Shown here one piece after another: positions 56,331-64,000 of a stretch of DNA of 64,000 bases. Source of the DNA: Blastocatellia bacterium (GTDB lineage: Bacteria; Acidobacteriota; Blastocatellia; Chloracidobacteriales; JADJPF01); contig JADJPF010000015.1 of assembly GCA_016713405.1 (NCBI GenBank), positions 21,472-85,471 of the forward strand, in the 5' to 3' direction. How positions within the stretch are numbered: position 1 is the stretch's first letter; every line of letters starts with the position of its first letter. Under the pieces are notes generated by a model that saw only the letters and a list, made by a program, of their open reading frames with translations, ran no database searches and had not been told where the DNA came from. A program made the position numbers and the translations under genes.

Positions 56331-57948
56331 TTAATCGCGTTCACGAGTATATGCGTCTGGCAATGGGTTATCTACAACAGGACGAGATGCGCGATTAGCT
56401 AAATCTAATGTAGTCATATAGATAGTACGGGTGACTTTTTCCATTTTTTGATAATCTATTTTATCAGGGCTATCTGAGGGTTTATGATAATCTTCATGAA
56501 CTCCATTAAAGTAGAAAATAATTGGGATACCTTTTCTAGCATAATTATAATGATCGCTACGATAGAAAAATCTATTAGGGTCATTTGGATCATCATAAGT
56601 GTAATTAAATTTTAATTTTAAGTATGAGTTATTTACCGATTCGCTAACTTGGCCTAGTTCGCTACTCATTAGCTTTGAGCCAATTACATAAATTTCATCT
56701 GGGCCGGAAAGCTCTTTATTAGCTGGTTTAGTGTCGTTTGGTTCTTTGCTACGACCAATCATATCAATATTTAATTGTGTAATGATTTGATTAAGCGGTA
56801 CAGTTGGAAATTTCATTAAATAGCGTGAACCAAGTAAGCCTTTTTCCTCTCCACAATGCCAAACAAACATTATTGAACGTTTAGGGCGTGACGGCGCGTG
56901 AGAAAAGGCTTCTGCAAGTTGTAGAACTGCTACTGTGCCTGACCCATCATCATCAGCACCATTATAGATTTTATCTCCATTTACGGGCGAGCCTACACCA
57001 ACATGGTCATAATGTGCGCCAATGGCTACATACTCATTTTTTAGTGTTGGATCACTACCTTCTAAAATTGCAATTACATTTTGAGAGACTTCTTTTTCAG
57101 TTTTAACAGCTATTTTTAAGGAGATTTTTTTGTCTTGCTTTAATTCAAAGGGGCAATTGTTTGACTAACATCACGGAAAATACTATTAGCTGATTGGGAT
57201 TCTTCGCTAAACATTTTTATTAGTAATTTTGGGGAAGGGCTTATCACAGGTAAGGAAAAGATTTTTCTTCTAATTTTTCAAAAATTGTTTGTCCTTGTTC
57301 TTCAAAATAAGAAACAGTTCTATCCCAGCTAGCTAAACTTTCAAAACTTGGAATTAGGATAACTGCTTTACCACCATTTTTTTCTATATAATCAAAAGGC
57401 TCAAACCAATCTTCTCCTTCATTTCCTGTTAGGTCATTATAGCTAAGACCTTGTGGAAAACCATTGGAGATAACAACAATTTTGTCTTTAATATCAAGGT
57501 TTTGATAAGGGTTGATATTTTTAGATTTAATTACCCAGCCATGACTTGCAAAAACAAGAGGTGCTGTTAAATCTGTTTCATTAGGAAAAGCAAAAAAATC
57601 TTCTCCTAACTTAAAGCTCTGACCTCCAAATGTTACAGAACTATTAACACGGTCTGTTTTGTTACGACGTATTTGGATTTTTTGAAAATATGAACCATTG
57701 TCCCCACCAGGCTTTAAGCCCCACATAGAAAGGTTCATAGCCAAAAACTTGGCCGTCATATTTAACCCTTTAGATGGTGTGTCTCGTCCTTCCATCTCAT
57801 CAGAAGCAATAAAATAAAGATAATCTTTCATTGCTGAAGCATTAATTTTATCTACTCCTGTAGCCCCAGGATTTTGCGCTAACACAGAATTTAGCGGGCT
57901 AAGTAACAAGCAAAATAATATTAAATTGAGTAAAAATTTTTTCATCAA
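56331..57948 (-). CDS. Exported M28-family metallopeptidase, two frameshifts
   Basis: The reading frame breaks twice: near 57248-57252 (one base lost, ...KSFPYL to PVISPSPK) and in the G4 at 57150-57153 (one base lost, IAPL to PFELKQDK). Mended, it is about 540 aa: signal peptide (LILFCLLLSPLNSVLAQ), a PA-like inserted domain (LDIKDKIVVISNGFPQG) and an M28 peptidase domain with both zinc sites: GAHYDHVG (His, Asp), NGADDDGSG (bridging Asp), CGEEKGLLGS (Glu-Glu), LNIDMIGRS (Asp) and VHEDYHKPSD (His). Likely an exported aminopeptidase. The double break in so well kept a gene suggests consensus error. Confidence 0.85.
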
Positions 57949-57998
57949 TCAATTCCCCTAAGTTCTTACTATAAAATTAATTAGCTAGTAAATAATTT

Positions 57999-58886
57999 TT
58001 ATTGGCGGCTAGCAATATTACTTAAAAATTCTAATAGAGCATCTAAAACTTTTTCTGGGGCTTCTATTTGTGGATAATGGCCTATATTATGTAATGGTAC
58101 TACATCAGGATTTGGAATCAATTCGCGATACCGATCAGCCATTGCTTGCCCAGAAGTAGGTGCAAACATCCCATTAATTAAGCGTAAAGGAACTTTGGTT
58201 GTTTGCATTGCTCCTACCCAACGATTACGAAACTTTTTTCTTTCTTCTAAATAACGGATGATTTTATGTGCTGCTGCTGTCCCATTATTGTATTTTAAGA
58301 GTTGCCAGTAATTATCTACTTCTCTTTCTGTTGGCTTAGTATTTGGGCCAAACATTGCTATAAAACCTTTCTTAAATTGCCCTTCAGAAATTAATTTACT
58401 AAAAATTGCGCCTAATGGACTCATCAATAATTTTTGAATTAGTAAAGCTTGGTGTGCTTCAGGAAACATTCCACCATTAAGAAAACAAATCCCTTTTATT
58501 TCAAAACCTGCTTGGTTATTTTTTTTTCGATCTTCATAACGGGCTAATAATTCTTGTGTAATAGTATCACCATAATCTTGAGCTAAAATATAAGCTTGCT
58601 TTACTTCTAAACACCTAAGCAATGTTTCGTGTAGTGTAGTTTGATAATCAATAGAATAAACATCTTCAGCAGGTTTATCAGAGAAACCAAAACCTAGCAT
58701 ATCAGGAGCAATAACTCTGAAACGCTTGGTTAATTCGGGCCATAAAAGATGCCAATCCCAAGACGAAGTTGGAAAACCATGAATACAAATTAAAATATCT
58801 TCTCCTTGACCATCATCACGATAAAAGACCGTGTGGCTACCATATTTAAGGTATCCACCTTCATTTTTCCAATCTTCTAACTTCAT
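57999..58886 (-). CDS. MEST-like alpha/beta hydrolase with Asp nucleophile
   Basis: A 295-residue hydrolase. The nucleophile elbow reads YILAQDYGDTITQELL (Asp near 105), with Asp in place of the usual Ser, as in haloalkane dehalogenases and epoxide hydrolases; the oxyanion motif is CIHGFPTSSWDW and the His lies in NIGHYPQIEAP. Beyond the fold, GICFLNGGMFPEAHQALLIQKLL and RKKFRNRWVGAMQ (both in short pieces of conserved order) follow the animal imprinted protein MEST (PEG1) closely. MEST-like genes occur in some bacteria; the substrate is unknown. Upstream ribosome site AGGAAAAAC is weak. Confidence 0.82.
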   Translation of the reverse strand: MKLEDWKNEGGYLKYGSHTVFYRDDGQGEDILICIHGFPTSSWDWHLLWPELTKRFRVIAPDMLGFGFSDKPAEDVYSIDYQTTLHETLLRCLEVKQAYILAQDYGDTITQELLARYEDRKKNNQAGFEIKGICFLNGGMFPEAHQALLIQKLLMSPLGAIFSKLISEGQFKKGFIAMFGPNTKPTEREVDNYWQLLKYNNGTAAAHKIIRYLEERKKFRNRWVGAMQTTKVPLRLINGMFAPTSGQAMADRYRELIPNPDVVPLHNIGHYPQIEAPEKVLDALLEFLSNIASRQ

Positions 58887-59038
58887 TAGTTTTTCCTTCT
58901 ATTAATTATCAAGAGAGTAAAGCAAATTTAACTTTTTTTACTATTTTTTTGCAATAACGAGATTACAGTTATTTAGGATTACTTATTTTAAGTTAAAATA
59001 GCAAAATATCAGTCTGCTAGATAGTAGGAGTTTAATTT

Positions 59039-59448
59039 GTGGATATAAAACTAAAAAAAGAAGGGCTAGCGTTTAGGTGTGAAATCTGTCACCAATCAGA
59101 TCTTTTGATGCTTTTAATAACTTTTGCCAACGTTGCACCAACTTAGCAAAACAAGCTGATGAACTAGCTAAAACACCTAAAGATTTAAGTTTGCAATATC
59201 GTTGTCAAGTGGTTGCAACAATTGTGGGTATTAGCTTATTAACAATAGGTTTAATATTAGGAGCAGCTTTTGGGGGTTTTACAGGCAAAGTTTTAATAGG
59301 TCATGCAGGAGTAGTTTTAGGATTATTTCCAGGTGCTTTACTAGCTAGTTTTACAATGATTCAACTAGCTAAAAATTTCTCACAACAGAGAAAAATTAAA
59401 CTCGTACCTTTTTTTAGCACAGCAATTAGAATATTTAATAAAACCTAG
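59039..59448 (+). CDS. Zinc-ribbon membrane protein, one frameshift
   Basis: Start at GTG 59039, 8 bases after TAGGAG. The first frame stops early; adding one T to the T4 at 59103-59106 gives DLFDAFNNFCQRCTNLAKQ and continues to 59448. The rebuilt protein is about 137 aa with a zinc ribbon (FRCEICH and FCQRCTN, at about 14-17 and 30-33) and a membrane segment pair (ISLLTIGLILGAAFGGF and HAGVVLGLFPGALLASF). No family recognised; resembles other small zinc-ribbon membrane proteins in the window. Confidence 0.65.
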
Positions 59449-59497
59449 TAATAGCTAAATATTCTAAATAAATTATTTAGAAAGATAACAATATTTT

Positions 59498-60109
59498 ATG
59501 ATTATAGATTTACATATTCACACTATTTATTCGCAAGACTCTTTAATTGCTCCTGAAGATTTAATTGAACAAGCTATTTATGTTGGATTAGACGCAGTTT
59601 GTGTAATGGAACACAATTCATTTCAAGCATCAGAAACCGCAGAAGAGTTTGCTCTAGGGACAGGACTAAAAGTCTTTCGAGGAGTGGAAGTTACAACAGA
59701 TTTAGGGGATCTGTTAGTTTATGGAGTTAATCAAGCACAATGGCAAGAATTTGAAAATAAAACTAACCTACCAGCACAAAAAATTGTTGATTATGTTCGT
59801 AGTTGTGGAGGTGTTTGTATTCCTGCACATCCTTTTCGCTTTAAAGCTGCTAGTATTGGTGAGAAGTTAGAAACTTTAATAGGTATTTTTGCTATTGAAG
59901 GCTATAATGCAAAGTCAGATATTGAAGAAAACCGCATGGCTTGGGAAAAGGCAGAAAAACTTAATCTAAAACTTACTGGTGGAAGTGATGCACATGTAGT
60001 AGGCCAAATAGGAAAATGTGTAACAGAATTTCCATCTAATATTGAAAATATGTCAGAACTTGTTGAAGCCTTGAAAAGCGGTAATTTTCAAGCTAAATAT
60101 TTATTTTAA
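59498..60109 (+). CDS. PHP-domain metal-dependent phosphoesterase
   Basis: A 203-residue stand-alone PHP protein. Metal-binding motifs: IDLHIHTIYS (His-x-His), VMEHNSF, CIPAHPFRF and GGSDAHVVG. It lacks any polymerase or other fused domain, which fits PHP phosphoesterases of the TrpH/RNase-AM-like type rather than histidinol-phosphatase. Substrate undetermined. It sits 49 bases after the zinc-ribbon gene, possibly in one transcript. Confidence 0.88.
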   Translation: MIIDLHIHTIYSQDSLIAPEDLIEQAIYVGLDAVCVMEHNSFQASETAEEFALGTGLKVFRGVEVTTDLGDLLVYGVNQAQWQEFENKTNLPAQKIVDYVRSCGGVCIPAHPFRFKAASIGEKLETLIGIFAIEGYNAKSDIEENRMAWEKAEKLNLKLTGGSDAHVVGQIGKCVTEFPSNIENMSELVEALKSGNFQAKYLF

Positions 60110-60139
60110 TTCTAGCCTTAAATAGCTTGCTGCCAACTT

Positions 60140-60170
60140 AAAGGGTTTTGTACAATTAACCCTTTCTTAC
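60140..60170 (+). terminator. Probable terminator after the PHP gene
   Basis: AAAGGGTT pairs with AACCCTTT around a 10-base loop, followed by CTTACTTTATT, which is T-rich but not a pure run. Confidence 0.6.
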
Positions 60171-60204
60171 TTTATTAGATTCTTTCAAATTAAGGATATA
60201 TACT

Positions 60205-60594
60205 ATGCCATTTTGTCCTAAATGCCTTTCTGAGTATAAGCGAGAAATTACACATTGTAATGAATGTGACCTAGATTTAGTTGAAGAATTGACAGATGAA
60301 AACAGAATCCATGATATTAGCGATGCACCAATGGTAGAATTACGTAGGTTTTCAACTGCTACTGAAGCACAAATGATACGAGGACTTTTAGAGCAGAATG
60401 ATATTCGAGCCTTAATACAAGGTGAAACTAGTAGCAGTGGTTTATTTCCAGCCGCTACATCAGTAGTTTTACTAGTAGATGGACGAGATTTTTCTAAAGC
60501 AAAAGAATTAGCAGAAGCCTACCTTATAGCAGAAATAGTTATGGATGAAAAGATATTGGTCAGCCTGAAGAAACGGAAAAGACGAAATTGCTAG
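60205..60594 (+). CDS. Zinc-ribbon DUF2007 protein
   Basis: A 129-residue protein with an N-terminal zinc ribbon (FCPKC, then HCNEC) and a DUF2007 domain (VELRRFSTATEAQMIRGLLE, then VVLLVDGRDFSKAKELAE). The last ~14 residues (basic, SLKKRKRRNC) look like read-through; a 1-base shift near 60556-60560 would instead give an acidic end, GQPEETEKTKLLDNL, stopping at 60605, which looks more natural. DUF2007 is thought to bind small molecules or act in signalling; function not established. Confidence 0.8.
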   Translation: MPFCPKCLSEYKREITHCNECDLDLVEELTDENRIHDISDAPMVELRRFSTATEAQMIRGLLEQNDIRALIQGETSSSGLFPAATSVVLLVDGRDFSKAKELAEAYLIAEIVMDEKILVSLKKRKRRNC

Positions 60595-60628
60595 ACAATC
60601 TGTAGAGGTCTTAAAACAAACTACTGCT

Positions 60629-60936
60629 ATGGTAGTTTTAATTACTGTAGATAAAAAAGAACTAGCTGACAAAATAGCAGAAAGCCTAGTAGTAGAAAAC
60701 CTTGCAGCCTGTGTCAATATTGTTAATCAAATAGAATCGGTTTATCGTTGGGAAGGAAAGCTTTGTCGTGAACAAGAATTGCTTTTAATTGCTAAAACTG
60801 ACTTAGCTTTTTATCAACGATTAGAAGAAAAAGTAAAAGAGTTACATGCTTATGACACTCAGAAATTATAGCTTTGCCCATTAATCGCGGTTCAGAAAAG
60901 TATTTGGATTGGCTTAGAGAGTCCTTAAATTTATAA
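60629..60936 (+). CDS. cutA: CutA1-like divalent cation tolerance protein, one frameshift
   Basis: From ATG 60629 the frame reads VVLITVDKKELADKIAESLV, NLAACVNIVNQIESVYRWEGK and LLIAKT, all typical of CutA1, then stops early after ELHAYDTQKL. Adding one C near 60859-60861 gives AYDTPEIIALPINRGSEKYLDWL, the conserved CutA end, stopping at 60936. Rebuilt length about 102 aa, normal for the family. CutA1 is a small trimeric protein linked to metal tolerance; its exact role is disputed. Confidence 0.9.
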
Positions 60937-61040
60937 ATCTATATTTAGTACACTGTAAACTAAATATTCTGATATTTTAATCTTAAGCCCCAACGGGGTG
61001 ACAGATATGTAGCCTAGGGCGCAAGCCCTACGTATGATTT

Positions 61041-61181
61041 AGCATTAAAAGACTATGTCGCCCTTACAGGGCTTAAAGAGACTTAACTATTATTTCCTAG
61101 GGCTTGCGCCCTAGGCTACAGTTATGTCGCCCCTCTGGGGCTTAAGAGTTAAGAATACAAAATTGCTATATTACTTAGTTT
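61041..61181 (+). repeat. Direct repeat, left copy within the island
   Basis: A 141-base segment (AGCATTAAAAGACTATGTCG to TTACTTAGTTT) that recurs almost unchanged at 61337-61477; differences are a few substitutions (AAAA/TTTAAA, GGCT/GGTT, CTCTGG/CTTTGG). Confidence 0.9.
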
Positions 61182-61336
61182 GCAGTGTAGTTAGTACAGC
61201 GTAAACTAAGTAATCTGAAATTTTTATTTCTTAAAGCCCCAACGGGGCGATAGATATGTAGCGTAGGGCGCAAGCCCTACGTATGATAATGAGCAATTCC
61301 CAAAAAGCCCCAACGGGGCGACAGAAGTATTTTCTT

Positions 61337-61477
61337 AGCATTTAAAGACTATGTCGCCCTTACAGGGCTTAAAGAGACTTAACTATTATTTCCTAGGGCT
61401 TGCGCCCTAGGTTACAGTTATGTCGCCCCTTTGGGGCTTAAGAGTTAAGAATACAAAATTGCTATATTACTTAGTTT
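61337..61477 (+). repeat. Direct repeat, right copy within the island
   Basis: Near-identical to 61041-61181 and followed by a TTTACAGAGTATTTAG end. The pair suggests a duplication or two tandem insertions of one element. Confidence 0.9.
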
Positions 61478-61538
61478 ACAGAGTATTTAGTATGTTCTTA
61501 TGGTAAAAATCTAGTGTTCCTTTAGCTTAATAAATAAA

Positions 61539-62367
61539 ATGTTTGGAAGTAAGTCTAATCCTTTTGCAGATAACAAATCTTCTGTAGATATTGAAGGTGT
61601 AATTCTGGATTCAGAGTTACTTCTAAAATATCGTTTTGTTGAAAGAGCTATTAGCACGTTAGAAAAAGCTATTGAATCTTGCCCTAAGAATATTTCTTTA
61701 CGAGAAAAATTATTAGAAATTTATGTTGATTATAATTTACCAGATAAAGGGGCTGAACAAGCCCTAGCTTTATCAAAGATTTATGCTGAATCAGGAGATA
61801 TAGATCGTGCAAATGAAAATATAATGCAAGCAAAAGGTCTTAATCCTGCTTTATCAATAAATTTAATTACCCCAAATGCAGAGGCACCTAGAAGAGCAAT
61901 AACCCAACCCTTACAACCAATACCCCAATGCAACATATACCTAGGCCAGCCGCCAGACCAATGCCCCTAATACCTAGACCAATACCTAGGCCATTACCCC
62001 GCCCACAAGCTACTTATCCATCCGTCCAACGTGAAAAAGCTGTAAAAAGTATTAACAGGAGATCTATCAACAATTACTATTTTGATGTAATTCAAATAGT
62101 GGAAAATAGCCGTATTACTGGGATACTTACTATTAATGCTACTACTGTACAAGGAAAAATTTACTTTAACTATGGACAAATTGCAGATGCTCAAATGGGG
62201 GAATTACGTAGTAATGCAGCTTTTCGATGTTTTGTTGAACTAGAAGAAGGCCGTTTTGAAATGGAAAATCTCCTGTAGAATTTAAGCAAAACATTACTGC
62301 TCCTAATAATACTAATTTGATTTTGGATATTTTAAGAGAAGTTGATGAGTCAAAACGCGACCAATGA
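61539..62367 (+). CDS. TPR and DUF4388 protein, two frameshifts
   Basis: Mended by one C in the C4 at 61923-61926 and one base near 62270-62273, this is about 276 aa. Residues 20-110 are TPR-like helices (FVERAISTLEKAIESCPKN, ALALSKIYAESGDIDRANE). A Pro/Arg-rich linker (PRPIPRPLPRP) leads to a DUF4388 domain (DVIQIVENSRITGILTINA, KIYFNYGQIADAQMGEL, FRCFVELEEGRFEME), which ends in NLILDILREVDESKRDQ. DUF4388 (PatA-like) occurs with small GTPase and two-component systems. ATG start has no strong ribosome site. Confidence 0.8.
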
Positions 62368-62490
62368 TGGGATAGATAAAGTAGGTTAGTGTATTTTAGG
62401 AAGACATTCTATTGCTTGTTTTTAAGAACAAAGCTTAAATTATCTTTTTACTAGTAAGTTTAATAAAATCTGTAAATAATTGGATGGTTT

Positions 62491-64000
62491 ATGCACCGAG
62501 ATAGATTTACAATTCGCGCTCAAGAAGCTATAGATTCAGCTACTAAGCTGGCAGAACGTCACAAAATCAACAAATTGACGAACACTGCTTATAACTATGC
62601 TTGAATCAAATGAGGAGTAATTAGACCTATTTTAGAAAAATAGGAATACGTCCTCCAATGATTTTGGCAGAGCTAGAAGAAGCAATAAAAAGCTTACCTA
62701 AAGTTACTGGGACAAGTCAGGAAAGATTTTTTCCTCCCGCCTTTATTCAACTTACTGCTGCACAAAAAGAAGCCGACAAACTCCAAGATGCACATATCAG
62801 CACTGAACATTTGCTGCTTGCTATAGCAGAAGAAAAAATGGTGCTGCTGGCAAAATACTTCGCCAACACGGGTTGTTAATAAAGACTTGTTAAAAGTCTT
62901 AGAACAGTTTCGAGGTGGTGAGAAAATTACAGATCAAGACCCTGAATCACGTTATCAATCTTTAAGTCGCTATGGTCGGGATTCAACCGAACTAGCTCGA
63001 ATAGGTAAATTAGACCCTGTAATTGGACGAGATGATGAAATCCGTCGGGTTGTTCAAGTTTTGTCCACACGTACTAAAAATAACCCTGTATTGATTGGAG
63101 AACCTGGAGTTGGTAAAACTGCTATTGTTGAAGGACTAGCACAAAGAATTATTTCTGGTGATGTAGAAGAATCTTTACGTAATAAACGCTTGGTAGTATT
63201 AGATTTAGGTGCGATGTTAGCAGGTGCAAAATATCGTGGTGAATTTGAAGACCGCCTTAAGGCAGTTTTAAAAGAAGTTACTCGACCCGATAGCAACATA
63301 ATTATGTTTATTGATGGAACTACATACCCCAGTAGGTGCTGGCGCGGCAGAAGGGGCAATAGATGCTTCAAATATGCTAAAACCTGCCCTAGCACGTGGT
63401 GAACTTCGTTGCATAGGGGCAACAACCTTAAATGAATATAAAAATACATTGAAAAAGACGCAGCACTTGAGCGACGCTTCCAACAAGTCTATATTACTGA
63501 ACCAAATATAGAGGACACAATTGCTATTTTACGTGGCTTAAAAGAACGCTATGAAGTCCACTTATGGAGTAAGAATTAAAGACACTGCAATTGTTTCAGC
63601 TACAATGCTTTCACAACGCTATATTGCTGATAGATTTTTGCCTGATAAAGCAATTGATTTAATTGATGAGGCTGCATCACGTCTAAGAATAGAAATTGAC
63701 AGCCTACCAACAGAGATTGACGAGGTAGAACGCGAAAGAATTCAGCGCGAAATAGAGCGTCAAGCACTCCAAAGAGAAGATGATCCAGTTTCACGCGAAA
63801 GATTAGCTAAAATTGAGCAAGAAATTTCTGAATTAAAAGAGAAAAGTGCAGGAATGAAAGCTCGTTGGCAGTCAGAAAAGGAAATTATAGAACGTATTAG
63901 TTCTAAAAAGAAGCCCTGGAAAATATGCGTATTCAAGCTGAACAATTTGAACGAGTTGGAGATTATGGAAAAGTAGCAGAAATACGCTATGGAAGTATGG
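62491..64000 (+). CDS. clpB: ATP-dependent chaperone ClpB, many frameshifts, runs off the window
   Basis: Pieces in all three frames follow ClpB in order: MHRDRFTIRAQEAIDSATKL (start 62491), EHLL-type N-domain repeats (ILAELEEAIKSLPKVTG, FIQLTAAQKEADKLQDAHIS), GRDSTELARIGKLDPVIGRD, Walker A of the first AAA module GEPGVGKTAIVEGLAQR, LAGAKYRGEFEDRLKAVLKE, HTPVGAGAAEGAIDASNMLK and LERRFQQVYITEPNIEDTIA, then the coiled middle domain (EIDSLPTEIDEVERERIQRE). I count about nine single-base indels (near 62565, 62590-62640, 62838, 62875, 63315, 63452, 63560 and 63912). The second AAA module lies beyond the window. The fold signature is certain; the gene's state is not. Confidence 0.88.

Larger units (their letters stand above)
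60950..61490. repeat. Palindrome-rich intergenic repeat island, copy 2
   Basis: This fills the gene-free stretch 60937-61538. It begins with TTTAGTACACTGTAAACTAA and ends with the inverse TTAGTTTACAGAGTATTTAG. Between them lie repeated palindromes: GCCCC-AAC-GGGG (near 60985, 61240 and 61310), TAGGGCGCAAGCCCTA (near 61015 and 61265), CCTAGGGCTTGCGCCCTAGG (near 61100 and 61395) and GTCGCCC/GGGCTT units. The first part (to GCCCCAACGGGG) repeats copy 1 at 2831-2886 closely. It is not a CRISPR: spacers are neither regular nor unique. Confidence 0.75.

Noticed and set aside
59498..60109. DNA polymerase X or histidinol phosphatase
   Set aside because: Only a short stand-alone PHP domain is present, with no polymerase region and none of the longer family features.
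60950..61490. CRISPR array
   Set aside because: Palindromic units vary in length and spacing, spacers are not unique, part is a 141-base duplication, and no cas genes are near.

Overview
The window is AT-rich bacterial DNA (about one third G+C by eye). It carries Hanks-type Ser/Thr kinases, an Oar-like TonB-dependent receptor with a carboxypeptidase-regulatory domain, IPT/NHL-repeat and Ig-like secreted proteins, DUF1385, DUF2721 and DUF4388 proteins, and a split complex I cluster. This mixture points to a didermic, Acidobacteriota-like organism (perhaps Blastocatellia), but that is inference: there is no rRNA or other decisive marker here. No tRNA, rRNA or CRISPR array was recognised.

Layout. 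1-6.1 kb: a bacterial homologue of eukaryotic major vault protein (MVP), cut at its 5' end by the window edge; a small unknown gene; a palindrome-rich repeat island; and a VIT-VWA protein. Eukaryotic vault PARP (PARP4) has the same VIT-VWA pair. 6.2-18.9 kb: an alpha/beta hydrolase followed closely by a giant kinase-ATPase-TPR regulator, a Nudix hydrolase, a second Ser/Thr kinase, a secreted nuclease, an MFS exporter, a receiver-histidine kinase hybrid and signal peptidase I. 19-26.2 kb: ribosomal protein L31, DUF1385 protein, release factor 1, then a DUF5666 protein paired with an outer-membrane TonB-like receptor. 26.4-32 kb: DUF2721 protein, two nucleotide-sugar dehydrogenases and a secreted IPT/NHL protein. 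32.5-39.6 kb: nuoHJKLMN, the membrane arm of complex I without nuoI between H and J. 39.6-44.1 kb: small membrane and TPR genes and a secreted seven-repeat protein. 44.2-50.8 kb: a TetR-led operon with a rifampicin-phosphotransferase-like enzyme and a complete ABC-2 exporter with its HlyD adaptor, probably a drug or xenobiotic response unit. 50.9-52.6 kb: a coiled-coil gene interrupted by a decayed ISL3-family insertion sequence. 52.7-56.3 kb: an unusual pair, a highly divergent histidine-kinase-like protein and a large receiver-like protein without a recognisable standard output domain. 56.3-64 kb: M28 peptidase, MEST-like hydrolase, several small metabolic or regulatory genes, a second palindromic repeat island, a TPR-DUF4388 protein and clpB.

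Sequence quality matters for reading this window. At least ten otherwise normal genes (nuoL, an ABC ATPase, M28 peptidase, cutA, clpB and others) are broken by single-base indels, many of them in homopolymers, each restorable by one base. Density rises sharply in the last 1.5 kb. This looks like long-read or low-coverage consensus error more than gene decay. Broken genes are therefore given as one feature over their whole span, with the break positions noted.
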